Position numbers and translations under genes: made by a program. Below, piece after piece: positions 33,231 through 41,193 of a stretch of DNA of 41,193 nt. The stretch is from Endomicrobiellum devescovinae (GTDB taxonomy: Bacteria > Elusimicrobiota > Endomicrobiia > Endomicrobiales > Endomicrobiaceae), in NCBI GenBank assembly GCA_031255495.1, contig JAIRSK010000062.1:1-41193 (forward strand). Reading direction: 5' to 3'. Under the pieces are notes generated by a model, which saw only the letters and a list, made by a program, of their open reading frames with translations, was not told where the DNA came from and searched no databases. Position 1 is the first letter of the stretch; each line of letters starts with the position of its first letter.

Positions 33231-34461
33231 ATTTCTTTATTATTATTGTCGCATTATGACCGCCAAATCCTAGCGAATTTGAAAGAGCACAAGTTATCTG
33301 CTGCTTTCTCATTTTGTTTGGCACATAGTCCAAATCACAATCTGGATCTGGAGTTTCATAATTTATGGTAGGAGGTATAAAATCCTCCTGCATACCAAAA
33401 ACAATCGCTGCAAGTTCAACCCCAGCAGCCCCACCTAAAAGATGTCCTGTCATAGATTTAGTAGATGAAATAGGTATTTTGTATGCCCTTTCTCCGAAAA
33501 CCTTTTTTATTGCAAAAGTTTCGGTTTTGTCATTGAGTGCAGTGGAAGTTCCATGCGCATTGATATAATCAATTTCATCTTTTGATACATCAGCGTCAGC
33601 TATGGCTTTCTCCATCGCGAGAATAGCAGCTTTTCCTTCCGGGTCTGGAGCTGTAATGTGATAAGCATCATCAGAAGCACCATAACCCGCAAGTTCTGCA
33701 TATATTCTAGCGCCTCTGTTTAAAGCATGCTCAAGAGTCTCAAGAACAACTATACCTGCCCCTTCGCCCATAACAAAACCATCACGGTTTTTGTCAAAAG
33801 GTCTAGAGGCTTTTTGAGGATCTTCGTTTCTCTGAGAAAGAGCTTTTATTGAACAAAATCCAGCAAGTCCTAAAGGAACAATCGCTCCTTCAGATCCCCC
33901 AGAAACTATAACATCGGCGTCACCGCTGCGAAGGAGCCTTAAAGCATCTCCTATAGCGTGATTTGAGGAGGCGCAAGCGCTGGTAACTGCGTAATTAGGT
34001 CCGGTAAAACCATAGTTGATTGCAATCTCACCGGGAAGCATGTTCGTAATTATCATAGGTATAAGGAAAGGACTCACCCTTCTAGGACCTTTTGATAAAA
34101 GAGCCTGTTCTTCTTCCTCAATTACATCTAAACCGCCTATACCCGTACCTGTTATTACTCCGATTCTTGATAAATCTTCTTTAGAAAGATCAAGACCTGA
34201 ATCTTCAACAGCCATTCTCGCAGCTGCAAAGCCAAACTGTGTAAACTTAGCCATCTTTTTTATTTTTTTCTTCTCAATAAACTGTTCAGGATCAAAGTCT
34301 TTTACAATAGCAGCAAACCGTGTGGTGTATGCGCTTGTATCAAAAGACTCTATATTATAGGCGCCAGACTTACCTTCTTTCAAAGCCTTAGTAAACTCAG
34401 CGTTACCTATTCCTATAGGTGTAACAACACCAACGCCAGTTATAACTATTCTCTTTTTCAT
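33220..34461 (-). CDS. fabF: Beta-ketoacyl-ACP synthase II FabF
   Basis: FabF elongates acyl-ACP by condensation with malonyl-ACP. The 413-residue protein has the thiolase-type Cys-His-His triad: Cys in SACASSNHAIG, His in NAHGTSTALND and His in KSMTGHLLGGAAG. The C-terminus SLGFGGHNATIIIKK is typical. It directly follows acpP (14-base gap) and precedes rnc. Confidence 0.97.
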   Translation of the reverse strand: MKKRIVITGVGVVTPIGIGNAEFTKALKEGKSGAYNIESFDTSAYTTRFAAIVKDFDPEQFIEKKKIKKMAKFTQFGFAAARMAVEDSGLDLSKEDLSRIGVITGTGIGGLDVIEEEEQALLSKGPRRVSPFLIPMIITNMLPGEIAINYGFTGPNYAVTSACASSNHAIGDALRLLRSGDADVIVSGGSEGAIVPLGLAGFCSIKALSQRNEDPQKASRPFDKNRDGFVMGEGAGIVVLETLEHALNRGARIYAELAGYGASDDAYHITAPDPEGKAAILAMEKAIADADVSKDEIDYINAHGTSTALNDKTETFAIKKVFGERAYKIPISSTKSMTGHLLGGAAGVELAAIVFGMQEDFIPPTINYETPDPDCDLDYVPNKMRKQQITCALSNSLGFGGHNATIIIKKYAK

Positions 34462-34475
34462 TTTTATGCCTTGTA

Positions 34476-34715
34476 TTATTTTGTAGCATGCGCCTTAATA
34501 TATTCAACTGCGCTTCCTACAGTTTGAATCTTTTCAGCTTCTTCATCTGGAATTTCAATACCAAATTCTTCTTCAAAAGCCATAACAAGCTCCACTGTAT
34601 CCAAAGAATCTGCTCCCAAATCATTAACAAAAGATGCTCCTGCCACCACTTCAGCGGGATCTACGCCCAACTGCTCAACAATAATTTCTTTTACTCTAGC
34701 TTCTAAATCTGCCAT
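34476..34715 (-). CDS. acpP: Acyl carrier protein AcpP
   Basis: A 79-residue acidic four-helix protein with the phosphopantetheine attachment serine in DLGADSLDTVELVM (about residues 30-43). I placed the start at the ATG 34715 (MADLEARVKEI), which has GGGGGAT about 8 bases upstream. The longer open frame adds 16 residues not typical of ACP. It could serve both the Fab enzymes and the acyl-ACP-using acyltransferases elsewhere in the window. No separate sphingolipid ACP is seen near the SPT-like gene. Confidence 0.97.
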   Translation of the reverse strand: MADLEARVKEIIVEQLGVDPAEVVAGASFVNDLGADSLDTVELVMAFEEEFGIEIPDEEAEKIQTVGSAVEYIKAHATK

Positions 34716-34785
34716 TTGTACATCCCCCTTTGTTATCTTTAAGTATTTATCTTCAACAACCATTCAATACGCAAAGCGTACTGAG

Positions 34786-35529
34786 TTACATATACATTCC
34801 GCCATTAACTGCCATAACGTGTCCTGTTATATAAGATGAATCATCGCTTGCGAAAAATAACGCAGACTTAGCTATGTCCTCAGCTTCTCCAAGTCTTGCC
34901 AACGGTATATTTACAGCTAACGCATCTTTTTGTTCTTTAGTTAATTTGTCAGTCATAGCTGTACGTATAAACCCGGGAGCAATAGCGTTCACTAAAATGT
35001 TTCTTGAAGCAAATTCTCTGGCACAAGTTTTCGTCATAGCTATAACCCCACCTTTTGAAGCAGAATAATTTATCTGTCCAGCGTTGCCCATCTGCCCAAC
35101 AACAGAGGCTATGTTTATTATTCTTCCTTGCCTTGCTTTAAGCATAGGTTTGCTTACGGCTTTTATACAATTAAATACTCCTTTCAAATTAACTGCTATC
35201 ACTGCATCCCACTCGGCTTCGCTCATTCTCAAGACGAGATTGTCCTTAGTTATGCCTGCATTATTGACTAGTATATCTATTTTGGAAAATTTGTCAAGAG
35301 AAGATTTTACCAACGATTCGCAGTCTTCTAACTTGGCTACGTTTGCCGCCACAGCCGCAGTTTCAACGCTATACTTTAATTTTATTTCATCTGCAGTTTT
35401 TTGAGCCTGCTCCGCATTTATATCAGAAATTACAACTTGTGCTCCTTCAGACGCAAAAAGCTCACATATTGCCCTACCTATTCCCTGAGCAGAACCTGTA
35501 ATAATCGCTGTCTTCCCCTGAAGTCTCAT
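34786..35529 (-). CDS. fabG: 3-oxoacyl-ACP reductase FabG
   Basis: FabG uses NADPH to reduce 3-ketoacyl-ACP. The 247-residue SDR has the glycine-rich TGSAQGIGRAI (12-22), NNAGI, the catalytic Ser in NIASVVGQMGN, and YSASKGG with Tyr and Lys. The C-terminus ITGHVMAVNGGMYM is the classical FabG ending. The start overlaps the fabD stop by 4 bases (ATGA). Confidence 0.97.
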   Translation of the reverse strand: MRLQGKTAIITGSAQGIGRAICELFASEGAQVVISDINAEQAQKTADEIKLKYSVETAAVAANVAKLEDCESLVKSSLDKFSKIDILVNNAGITKDNLVLRMSEAEWDAVIAVNLKGVFNCIKAVSKPMLKARQGRIINIASVVGQMGNAGQINYSASKGGVIAMTKTCAREFASRNILVNAIAPGFIRTAMTDKLTKEQKDALAVNIPLARLGEAEDIAKSALFFASDDSSYITGHVMAVNGGMYM

Positions 35530-36458
35530 TTATTCAATTCCTCCAACGTTTTTTCTAAATTTGTGCAATTGTCTATATTTAACGCCTTTTTTGATTTGTC
35601 TATTCTTCTCAAAAGTCCGGATAAAACTCTTCCGGGTCCGATTTCTATAAATCTATCAAAGCCTAAAGAAATTATAGTCTTCACACTTTCGTCCCATTTT
35701 ACTGAAGATTTAATTTGTTTGACGAGCTTTTCTTTTACTCTTGATACGTCAGTAGTTAAAGAGGCATCGCAATTGGTACACACACTAAATTTTGGAGTAT
35801 TAAAATTGTATTTCTCTAATTCTTTTGCCATATTATCTGAAGCAGAAGACATAAGAGACGAGTGGAAAGGTCCTGAAACATTTAAAATTACTGTTTTTGT
35901 AGCACCTGCAGCAGATGCAAGCTCTACAGCTTTGTTTATTGCCGTAGTAACGCCGGCTATAACAATTTGACCGGGAGCGTTAAAATTTACAGCTTCGCAC
36001 ACTCCATCTATTGAGGCTTGTCTGCATATATCTTCAACAACAGATGAATCAAGCCCAATGATTGCAGCCATAGTTCCAGGATGTACCTCAGAAGCTTTCT
36101 GTATGAATTCGCCTCTGGCTTTTACCATTGACAAACCATCTTTAAATTCAAAGAATCCTGCAGCGCATAAAGCCGAATATTCGCCTAAAGAATGACCAGC
36201 GGCGACAAGCTCAACGTTTTTAAAATCATAGAACTCTTTAAAAACCTCAAAAGCCGCCATACTTACAGTAAAAATCGCAGGCTGAGCATATTTTGTAAGA
36301 GTCAAAGTTTCTTGAGGTCCTTCAAAAATAATTTTTTTAAGCTCGTCGCCAGCTAAATCTATTATTTCTTTGGCTTTCGGATATTTTTCGTAAAGATCTT
36401 TTCCCATTCCCACACTTTGAGACCCTTGACCGGGAAACATTAACGCTATTTTTAACAT
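35526..36458 (-). CDS. fabD: Malonyl-CoA:ACP transacylase FabD
   Basis: FabD loads malonyl groups on ACP. The 310-residue protein starts ALMFPGQGSQSVGMG and carries the nucleophile serine in GHSLGEYSAL (about 89-98), with the catalytic His in SGPFHSSLM. It lies between fabH and fabG in the standard order. Confidence 0.97.
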   Translation of the reverse strand: MLKIALMFPGQGSQSVGMGKDLYEKYPKAKEIIDLAGDELKKIIFEGPQETLTLTKYAQPAIFTVSMAAFEVFKEFYDFKNVELVAAGHSLGEYSALCAAGFFEFKDGLSMVKARGEFIQKASEVHPGTMAAIIGLDSSVVEDICRQASIDGVCEAVNFNAPGQIVIAGVTTAINKAVELASAAGATKTVILNVSGPFHSSLMSSASDNMAKELEKYNFNTPKFSVCTNCDASLTTDVSRVKEKLVKQIKSSVKWDESVKTIISLGFDRFIEIGPGRVLSGLLRRIDKSKKALNIDNCTNLEKTLEELNK

Positions 36459-36483
36459 TATATTCCTCTAAAATTCTAAAATC

Positions 36484-37473
36484 TTAAATTCTAATTACAG
36501 AAGCACCCCAAGTAAATCCGCCGCCAAACGCAACCATTTCAACTAAATCTCCGCTTTTGACTCTACCTGTTTTTATAGCTTCATCTAAAGCCGTTATAGT
36601 AGTAGCCGACGAAATATTTCCTGTTTTGTGTATATTTACAAAAACTCTGTCCATTGGAATATCAAGTTTTTTGGCTACAGCTTCAATTATTCTCATATTT
36701 GCCTGATGAGGAATAAAAAGATTTATATTTTCCAATTTTTTGCCTGAAAGTTCAAGAGCTTTCTGCGCAGCTAAAGCCATCTTCGGTACAGCTGCTTTAA
36801 AAACGTCTTTGCCTTGCATTTTTATTGTATGAAGCTTTTGATTAACAGTTTCTACAGTAGCAGGACTGGCAGAACCTCCTGCAGGTATAAAAAGTAAATC
36901 CGAATAAGCACCATCCGCACCTAAATATGTTGACAAAATATTATCACTTTCCTCCGAAGCCGATAATAGCATTGCACCAGCCCCGTCACCAAACAATACA
37001 CAGGTATTTCTATCAGTCCAATCCGTAATTTTAGAGAGTGCTTCTGCACCAACTAATAAAACAGTCTTATATAAACCTGACTCTATAAACGCTCTTGCCG
37101 TTGCAATACCATAAATAAAACCACTACAAGCTGCAGACAAATCAAAAGCTGGAACAAAATTAAGTCCTAGTTTTTTCTGCAAGAAACACGCTGTAGATGG
37201 AAAAAACATATCGGGCGTAATTGTAGCTACAAGTATTAAATCTATTTGTTCTGGAGAAATATTTGAAGATTTTAAAGCTTCCAAAGAAGCTAAATAAGCA
37301 AGATCTGAAGTAGTTTCATTCTTTTCGGAAATTCGTCTCTCTTTAATTCCAGTTCTTGTGCTTATCCACTCATCAGAAGTATCAACCATCTTCTCTAAAT
37401 CAGTGTTAGTAAGAACTTTTTTGGGGAAATATGAGCCAGTACCTAAAATCTTTACGCCAATTTTTTTGTTCAT
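36484..37473 (-). CDS. fabH: Beta-ketoacyl-ACP synthase III FabH
   Basis: FabH starts fatty acid synthesis by condensing an acyl-CoA, often acetyl-CoA, with malonyl-ACP. The 329-residue protein has the catalytic triad Cys in LSAACSGFIYG, His in IPHQANMRI and Asn in HKTGNISSATT, plus the GGGFTWGA end. Substrate preference for straight or branched primers cannot be read reliably. Confidence 0.97.
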   Translation of the reverse strand: MNKKIGVKILGTGSYFPKKVLTNTDLEKMVDTSDEWISTRTGIKERRISEKNETTSDLAYLASLEALKSSNISPEQIDLILVATITPDMFFPSTACFLQKKLGLNFVPAFDLSAACSGFIYGIATARAFIESGLYKTVLLVGAEALSKITDWTDRNTCVLFGDGAGAMLLSASEESDNILSTYLGADGAYSDLLFIPAGGSASPATVETVNQKLHTIKMQGKDVFKAAVPKMALAAQKALELSGKKLENINLFIPHQANMRIIEAVAKKLDIPMDRVFVNIHKTGNISSATTITALDEAIKTGRVKSGDLVEMVAFGGGFTWGASVIRI

Positions 37474-37493
37474 TTATTACATGACCTTTAATA

Positions 37494-38504
37494 TCAGTCT
37501 ATTTTTGATTTTGCTATAGCTTCTTTTATATCTTTGATAAGATTATGCTCGGCGGCTTTTGCACCAGTAAAAATAGCATTTTTTACAGCTCTACAATTAG
37601 AAGCTCCGTGTCCGACTATGCAAACACCATCCACACCCAAAAGAGGCGCTCCCCCCACTTCATTGTAATCTACTTTTTTTCTTAAATCCTTTATGGCAAA
37701 CCATAAAAAAGGAAGAGATGCCCAAGTTATAGGATGTCTCTTAAGCGATACTCTAATAAGTTTTAAAAGAACTTCTGCAAGACCTTCACCGAATTTTAAT
37801 ATAATATTTCCCACAAAACCGTCACATATTACTACATCGGCTTTTGATTTGGGAATATCTCTGCCCTCAACATTGCCAACAAAGTTAATATCGGCTTTTT
37901 TGAGAAGTTCAAATGCGGCTAAAGTAAGTTCATTACCTTTAGTATCTTCTTCGCCGATTGAAACAAGTCCTACTCTTGGTCTTTTAATACCCGTAATCTT
38001 TTCGTAAAACGAACTTGCCATTATTCCAAATTGGAGAAGGTGTTCGGGTTTGCAATCAACGTTAGCACCCATATCCGCAATTATGCAATGTCCGTCTATG
38101 GTAGGAAAAGTTGTTGAAATAGCAGGTCTCAACACGCCGTCTATTCTCTTCAAATAGAATAATGCAGCCGCCATAACCGCTCCGGAATTGCCCATAGAAA
38201 TAAAAGCATCAGCTTTGCCGTCAGCAACGAGTTTTGCGCAAACAGACAAAGACGAATCCCTTTTTTGGCGGACAGCCTTAACAGGGTGATCATCCATAGA
38301 AATAATTTGTGTCGCATTGACTATTTCTATGTCAAGAGACTTAACGTTATAGCGTTTAGCATACTTTGACATTTCCTCAGTTAAAAGTTTCTCAGGACCG
38401 ACAAGCAAAACTTTGTGTTTTGATTCCCTTGCCGCTAAAATTGCACCCTCAACTGTAGAAATTGGAGCAAAATCGCCACCCATCGCGTCAAGTGCAATTA
38501 TCAT
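37494..38504 (-). CDS. plsX: Phosphate acyltransferase PlsX
   Basis: PlsX makes acyl-phosphate from acyl-ACP, which PlsY uses to start phospholipid synthesis. The 336-residue protein begins IALDAMGGDFAP and has the blocks SMGNSGAVMAAALF, IADMGANVDCKPEHL and VICDGFVGNIILK. The start shares a base with the rpmF stop (TAATG). plsY is not in the window. Confidence 0.97.
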   Translation of the reverse strand: MIIALDAMGGDFAPISTVEGAILAARESKHKVLLVGPEKLLTEEMSKYAKRYNVKSLDIEIVNATQIISMDDHPVKAVRQKRDSSLSVCAKLVADGKADAFISMGNSGAVMAAALFYLKRIDGVLRPAISTTFPTIDGHCIIADMGANVDCKPEHLLQFGIMASSFYEKITGIKRPRVGLVSIGEEDTKGNELTLAAFELLKKADINFVGNVEGRDIPKSKADVVICDGFVGNIILKFGEGLAEVLLKLIRVSLKRHPITWASLPFLWFAIKDLRKKVDYNEVGGAPLLGVDGVCIVGHGASNCRAVKNAIFTGAKAAEHNLIKDIKEAIAKSKID

Positions 38505-38728
38505 TATTTCTCAACCTCTTGTTGAGTTTGTTCTTGTTCAGCTTTCTTTACTTTTTTAGCAACTATAAGCTTCCCATTATAAAAACCGCATTCAGGGCAT
38601 ACTTTATGAGGCATTTTTGCCGCTCCGCAATTTGAGCATTTACTTGCATTCGGAGCGTCTAATTTTGAATTTGCTGATCTCCTACAATCCCTACGATGAG
38701 GGGTATGTTTTCTTTTTGGATTTGGCAT
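38504..38728 (-). CDS. rpmF: 50S ribosomal protein L32
   Basis: A basic 74-residue protein starting MPNPKRKHTPHRRDCRR, with a zinc-ribbon pair CSNCG and CPECG (about residues 32 and 45). The C-terminal tail rich in Lys, Glu and Gln is slightly longer than usual. It lies between the yceD homologue and plsX as in many bacteria. The four-cysteine form is the zinc-binding (C+) version. Confidence 0.97.
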   Translation of the reverse strand: MPNPKRKHTPHRRDCRRSANSKLDAPNASKCSNCGAAKMPHKVCPECGFYNGKLIVAKKVKKAEQEQTQQEVEK

Positions 38729-38732
38729 CTTT

Positions 38733-39194
38733 TTATTTCCTCCGCTTGTTATTTAACAATTCTTTCCATCTTTCTTTTACTGATTCATCAAAACCATTAC
38801 AGCAATCACAAGAATCGTTCTTTTTATTATGTTTTCCGCATACTTTGCATATTCCAAAACAATCTTCACTACACACAGGCTTCATAGGCATTTCAAGCAA
38901 TAATAATTGGCGGACTTCTTCGCCAACATCAACCTGACCCTTTTCTGCCTCAATATCTGTATTTATAGGAATTTCAATCTGATGTTCATATGAGTCAAGA
39001 CAACGAGAACACTCAAGCTCAACAAAACCTTTTATAGTTCCGTTTATGTATATAGATTCTTTAGAAGACTTTAACGCCCTGAAAGAAATAACAAGTTGAG
39101 TCTTTACCCCTATATCGCCCTCGTATTTGTGATTTTTAACTTCAATCGTGTCCGTTTTCAAAAAATCAGATAAACTTACTGTTAATTCTTTCAT
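38733..39194 (-). CDS. YceD/DUF177-family protein
   Basis: DUF177 proteins are regularly encoded next to rpmF and are linked to 23S rRNA or ribosome assembly, with the mechanism unsettled. The protein of about 153 residues carries the family motif LECSRCLD and a Cys-rich C-terminal tail (CSEDCFGICKVCG and CDCC) that may bind zinc. I chose the ATG at 39194 (MKELTVSL), with GGA about 8 bases upstream. An ATG at 39209 is in frame but has a poorly placed ribosome site. Confidence 0.9.
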   Translation of the reverse strand: MKELTVSLSDFLKTDTIEVKNHKYEGDIGVKTQLVISFRALKSSKESIYINGTIKGFVELECSRCLDSYEHQIEIPINTDIEAEKGQVDVGEEVRQLLLLEMPMKPVCSEDCFGICKVCGKHNKKNDSCDCCNGFDESVKERWKELLNNKRRK

Positions 39195-39241
39195 TGAAAT
39201 TCCAACCATTTTAATATGTTCAGCAGCCTCTTGTCAATTAG

Positions 39242-40453
39242 TTACTTATTATTTTCCAAAACTTTACGCGACTCTCTTGCTATCATCAATTCTTCATTTG
39301 TAGGGATAACCAAAACTTTTACTTTAGAACTATTTGTAGATATAAATCTTTCTTCGCTTGAACGTTCTTTATTTTTTTCAACGTCTATTTCAATTCCCAA
39401 AACGCTCAAATTTTTGCAAATAGACTCTCTCACAGGAGCAGAATTTTCCCCTATTCCAGCAGTAAATATTAAAGCATCAACACCGTTTAATATACCATAA
39501 TAAGCGCTTATGTATTTTTTTATACTATAAACAAGCATGTTAAAAGCAAGCTGCGCTTTTTTGTTGCCTTCCGAAACTGCTTTAAGAATATCTCTCATAT
39601 CGGCTGAAAGACCTGACACTCCTGCCAATCCGCTTTTTTTATTCATTAAATCGTTCAGAGTTTTAGCGTCTTTGTAGTGAGGGTATTGTCCTATAAGGTA
39701 AGCTATTATGGCAGGGTCTATATCGCCACATCTTGTCCCCATAACAACGCCCTGTAAAGGTGTAAAACCCATTGACGTATCTATAACTTTTCCATTTTCT
39801 ATTGCAGTTATGCTGCTGCCATTTCCAAGATGGGCAGTTATCAATTTTAACTCGCTCAGCGGTTTTCTAAGCAAAACTGCTGCTCTCTGGGAAACATAAT
39901 TGTGAGAAGTTCCATGGAAACCGTATCTTCTTATATGATCCTTTTCATAAAACTCGTAAGGAAGAGCGTACATATACGCATAATCAGGAATGGTTTGATG
40001 GAAAGCCGTATCAAAAACCAAAACAGACGGTATTCCTGGAAGCATCTTTTCAACGGCAAGTATGCCTGCATAATGAGCAGGAGTATGTAAAGGTGCTATT
40101 GAAAAACATTCCTTCAATTCTTCTTTTACTTTATCCGTGACTAAAACAGATTTTGAGAACTTGTCTCCGCCATGGACTATTCTGTGTCCTATAACGGCTA
40201 TTTCGCTGACATCTGAAATCATAGCCTTATTTTTATCTAATAACTCTTTGATTATCAATTCTACAGCTTCCGTATGATTTGCAACTTTTACAGCTTCTTT
40301 TTTCTCTTCGCTGTTTATAGTCTGTCTTTTATAAAAAGCCTCGGGAAGACCTATGCACTCAATCAATCCCCACGCCATTTTTTTCTCGTTTTCCAGCTCA
40401 AACAAAGTGTACTTAACAGACGATGAACCACAGTTGACCACTAATGCTTTCAT
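39242..40453 (-). CDS. ackA: Acetate kinase AckA
   Basis: AckA converts acetyl phosphate and ADP to acetate and ATP, the last energy-conserving step of acetate fermentation. The 403-residue protein starts with the phosphate-binding NCGSSSVKYTLF. It shows HRIVHGGDKF, the catalytic region LVFDTAFHQTIP, AHLGNGSSITA and FTAGIGENSAPVRE. The usual partner pta is not in the window. It heads the fatty acid cluster, about 48 bases before the yceD homologue. It has a long structured leader with its own promoter. Confidence 0.97.
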   Translation of the reverse strand: MKALVVNCGSSSVKYTLFELENEKKMAWGLIECIGLPEAFYKRQTINSEEKKEAVKVANHTEAVELIIKELLDKNKAMISDVSEIAVIGHRIVHGGDKFSKSVLVTDKVKEELKECFSIAPLHTPAHYAGILAVEKMLPGIPSVLVFDTAFHQTIPDYAYMYALPYEFYEKDHIRRYGFHGTSHNYVSQRAAVLLRKPLSELKLITAHLGNGSSITAIENGKVIDTSMGFTPLQGVVMGTRCGDIDPAIIAYLIGQYPHYKDAKTLNDLMNKKSGLAGVSGLSADMRDILKAVSEGNKKAQLAFNMLVYSIKKYISAYYGILNGVDALIFTAGIGENSAPVRESICKNLSVLGIEIDVEKNKERSSEERFISTNSSKVKVLVIPTNEELMIARESRKVLENNK

Positions 40454-40487
40454 AATACTACAACCCCTTTTTTTAAAACTTTACTAG

Positions 40488-40493
40488 ATTATA
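40488..40493 (-). promoter_or_regulatory. Second possible ackA promoter (-10 box)
   Basis: A perfect TATAAT lies at 40493-40488 on the minus strand, 35-40 bases before the ackA ATG. The hexamer 17 bases upstream (AGGACG) matches the -35 consensus at only three positions and overlaps the leader palindrome. Its surroundings are almost pure AT, so chance is likely. Confidence 0.3.
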
Positions 40494-40511
40494 TTAATAT
40501 ATAATATATAC

Positions 40512-40543
40512 GTCCTATAAACTTATAATTAAGTTTATAGGAC
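40512..40543 (-). promoter_or_regulatory. Perfect 13-bp hairpin in the ackA leader
   Basis: GTCCTATAAACTT (40512-40524) and AAGTTTATAGGAC (40531-40543) form a perfect inverted repeat with a 6-base loop. The upstream promoter predicts a transcript start near 40545, so the stem would sit at the extreme 5' end of the mRNA. Seven T follow on the plus strand, which mimics a rightward terminator, but no rightward gene exists. Confidence 0.7.
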
Positions 40544-40551
40544 TTTTTTTG

Positions 40552-40581
40552 ATTTTACCAGTATTTTCTAATGATTGTCAA
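40552..40581 (-). promoter_or_regulatory. Main promoter candidate of the ackA-fab operon
   Basis: The minus strand has a perfect TTGACA (40581-40576), 18 bases, then TAAAAT (40557-40552) preceded by TGG, an extended -10. Predicted initiation is at the A-tract near 40545, giving a leader of about 90 bases. Confidence 0.65.
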
Positions 40582-40624
40582 ACACTTACACAATGCGGAA
40601 ATTATATGTTTACCACTTCAAGCA

Positions 40625-41193
40625 TTATTTACTGTATTTTTTGAAATAATTATCAATTTCTTCTCTAAGCTCAATACCAACGCGCTCAAAACAATCCAAT
40701 AAATCTTTATAGGTATCTTTGCCTGCAAGAAAATCCCAAAATTCTTCAGCAACTTTTAATTCATTTCCTAAATCAAGCATTCCAGCCATTGTCCAGCGGT
40801 CATACGGTTTTGGCTCGTAAGGATTATACGGAATTGCTATAAGTGTATTAACTTTTGCTTTGGGATTTTCTGAAAGAATTACCGCCGTCCATTCAAGTAA
40901 AGTTCTTTTAAATCCTTTAAAACTACCTTTATTAGGTTTTGCGGTTTTAATATCAAACAAAAATTTTCCCCCATTGGTTTTTTCAAGGTAAATATCCATT
41001 TTTGTAAGTTTTACATTATGCATTTTGCCTGTCTGGCAAACTTTTCTTATTCTTTCTATCTCTTCAATTTTTCTTGGCTTTACGCTTGCTGCTGAAATTT
41101 CGTCAATAATATTTTGAATTTCTCTTTGAGCACCATCGCTTATTTGCGTTCCAGCAGTTGCCTGTTTTTCGGTTATTTTGAAATTTATTTTAG
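40625..41193 (-). CDS. TdeIII-family type II restriction endonuclease, C-terminal part
   Basis: The frame is open from the stop at 40625 through the window edge, so at least 188 C-terminal residues are present and the start lies outside. An internal ATG at 41023 is not the true start, because family-like coding continues upstream of it (for example AREIQNII-type helix and KPRKIEEIERIRKV). The segment DIYLEKTNGGKFLFDIKTAKP holds an acidic residue plus DxK, as expected for a PD-(D/E)xK nuclease, and the following GSFKGFKRTLLEWTA and IPYNPYEPKPYDRWTM resemble TdeIII enzymes. The reference enzyme cuts GGNCC; specificity here is unproven. A cognate methyltransferase would be expected nearby but is not in the window. 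Confidence 0.85.
   Translation of the reverse strand, partial: KINFKITEKQATAGTQISDGAQREIQNIIDEISAASVKPRKIEEIERIRKVCQTGKMHNVKLTKMDIYLEKTNGGKFLFDIKTAKPNKGSFKGFKRTLLEWTAVILSENPKAKVNTLIAIPYNPYEPKPYDRWTMAGMLDLGNELKVAEEFWDFLAGKDTYKDLLDCFERVGIELREEIDNYFKKYSK

Noticed and set aside
34716..34763. Extended N-terminus for AcpP
   Set aside because: The extra 16 residues are not ACP-like and cover the ribosome binding site of the proper ATG at 34715.
40512..40550. Rightward intrinsic terminator (13-bp stem plus seven T on the plus strand)
   Set aside because: No rightward gene precedes it. The leftward promoter at 40581-40552 places the stem at the 5' end of the ackA message, which explains it better.
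41021..41023. ATG at 41023 as the start of the restriction nuclease
   Set aside because: The same frame stays open to the window edge and the upstream residues look like coding sequence, so the gene is truncated by the window.

Overview
The window is a dense, AT-rich bacterial chromosome segment. Every protein gene, both tRNAs and the RNase P RNA lie on the minus strand, so transcription runs from high to low coordinates throughout. The gene set points to a fermentative, strictly anaerobic, Gram-negative-type bacterium: a MurE with the meso-DAP signature, an LpxL-like acyltransferase, an [FeFe] hydrogenase, AdhE, a ferredoxin-fused EtfA and acetate kinase. The best fit I can suggest is Elusimicrobiota, Endomicrobium-like. 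That is an impression from gene content and base composition, not a database match.

Layout in transcription order. (1) 41193-40625: a TdeIII-type restriction endonuclease, cut by the window edge. (2) 40581-32556: ackA, then yceD-rpmF-plsX-fabH-fabD-fabG-acpP-fabF-rnc, a classical fatty-acid synthesis cluster. The ackA leader has a near-consensus promoter and a 13-bp hairpin at its predicted 5' end. (3) 32477-24851: acyl-CoA dehydrogenase, etfB, ferredoxin-etfA, adhE and a group B-type [FeFe] hydrogenase, closed by a strong intrinsic terminator. (4) 24778-21448: an NAD-dependent epimerase/reductase, a serine palmitoyltransferase-like enzyme and a GNAT-fold protein. This trio matches the known bacterial ceramide synthesis genes (CerR, SPT, bCerS). 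(5) 21364-15266: two small unknown proteins, smc, a DUF362 ferredoxin-like protein and an LpxL-like acyltransferase. (6) 15244-13832: tRNA-Ile2(CAU), tRNA-Val(CAC), a COG1579 zinc-ribbon coiled-coil gene and rnpB. (7) 13806-2271: a half-size TauE/SafE protein, then the dcw cell-wall cluster (rsmH, ftsL, ftsI, murE, murF, mraY, murD, ftsW, murG), ending in surE instead of murC/ftsQAZ. (8) uvrB, then a perfect consensus promoter overlapping its stop codon and firing towards the left edge.

The regions fit together as envelope construction (peptidoglycan, fatty acids, phosphatidate, probable sphingolipids) plus fermentation (acetate, ethanol, H2, flavin-based electron bifurcation). The most distinctive parts are the sphingolipid trio, the bifurcation/ethanol/hydrogenase cassette, the consensus promoter at the left edge and the structured ackA leader. 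I see no CRISPR array, insertion sequence or prophage. The only intergenic stretches above 300 bases are 13807-14180, filled by rnpB, and 14892-15265, filled by two tRNAs and a promoter.
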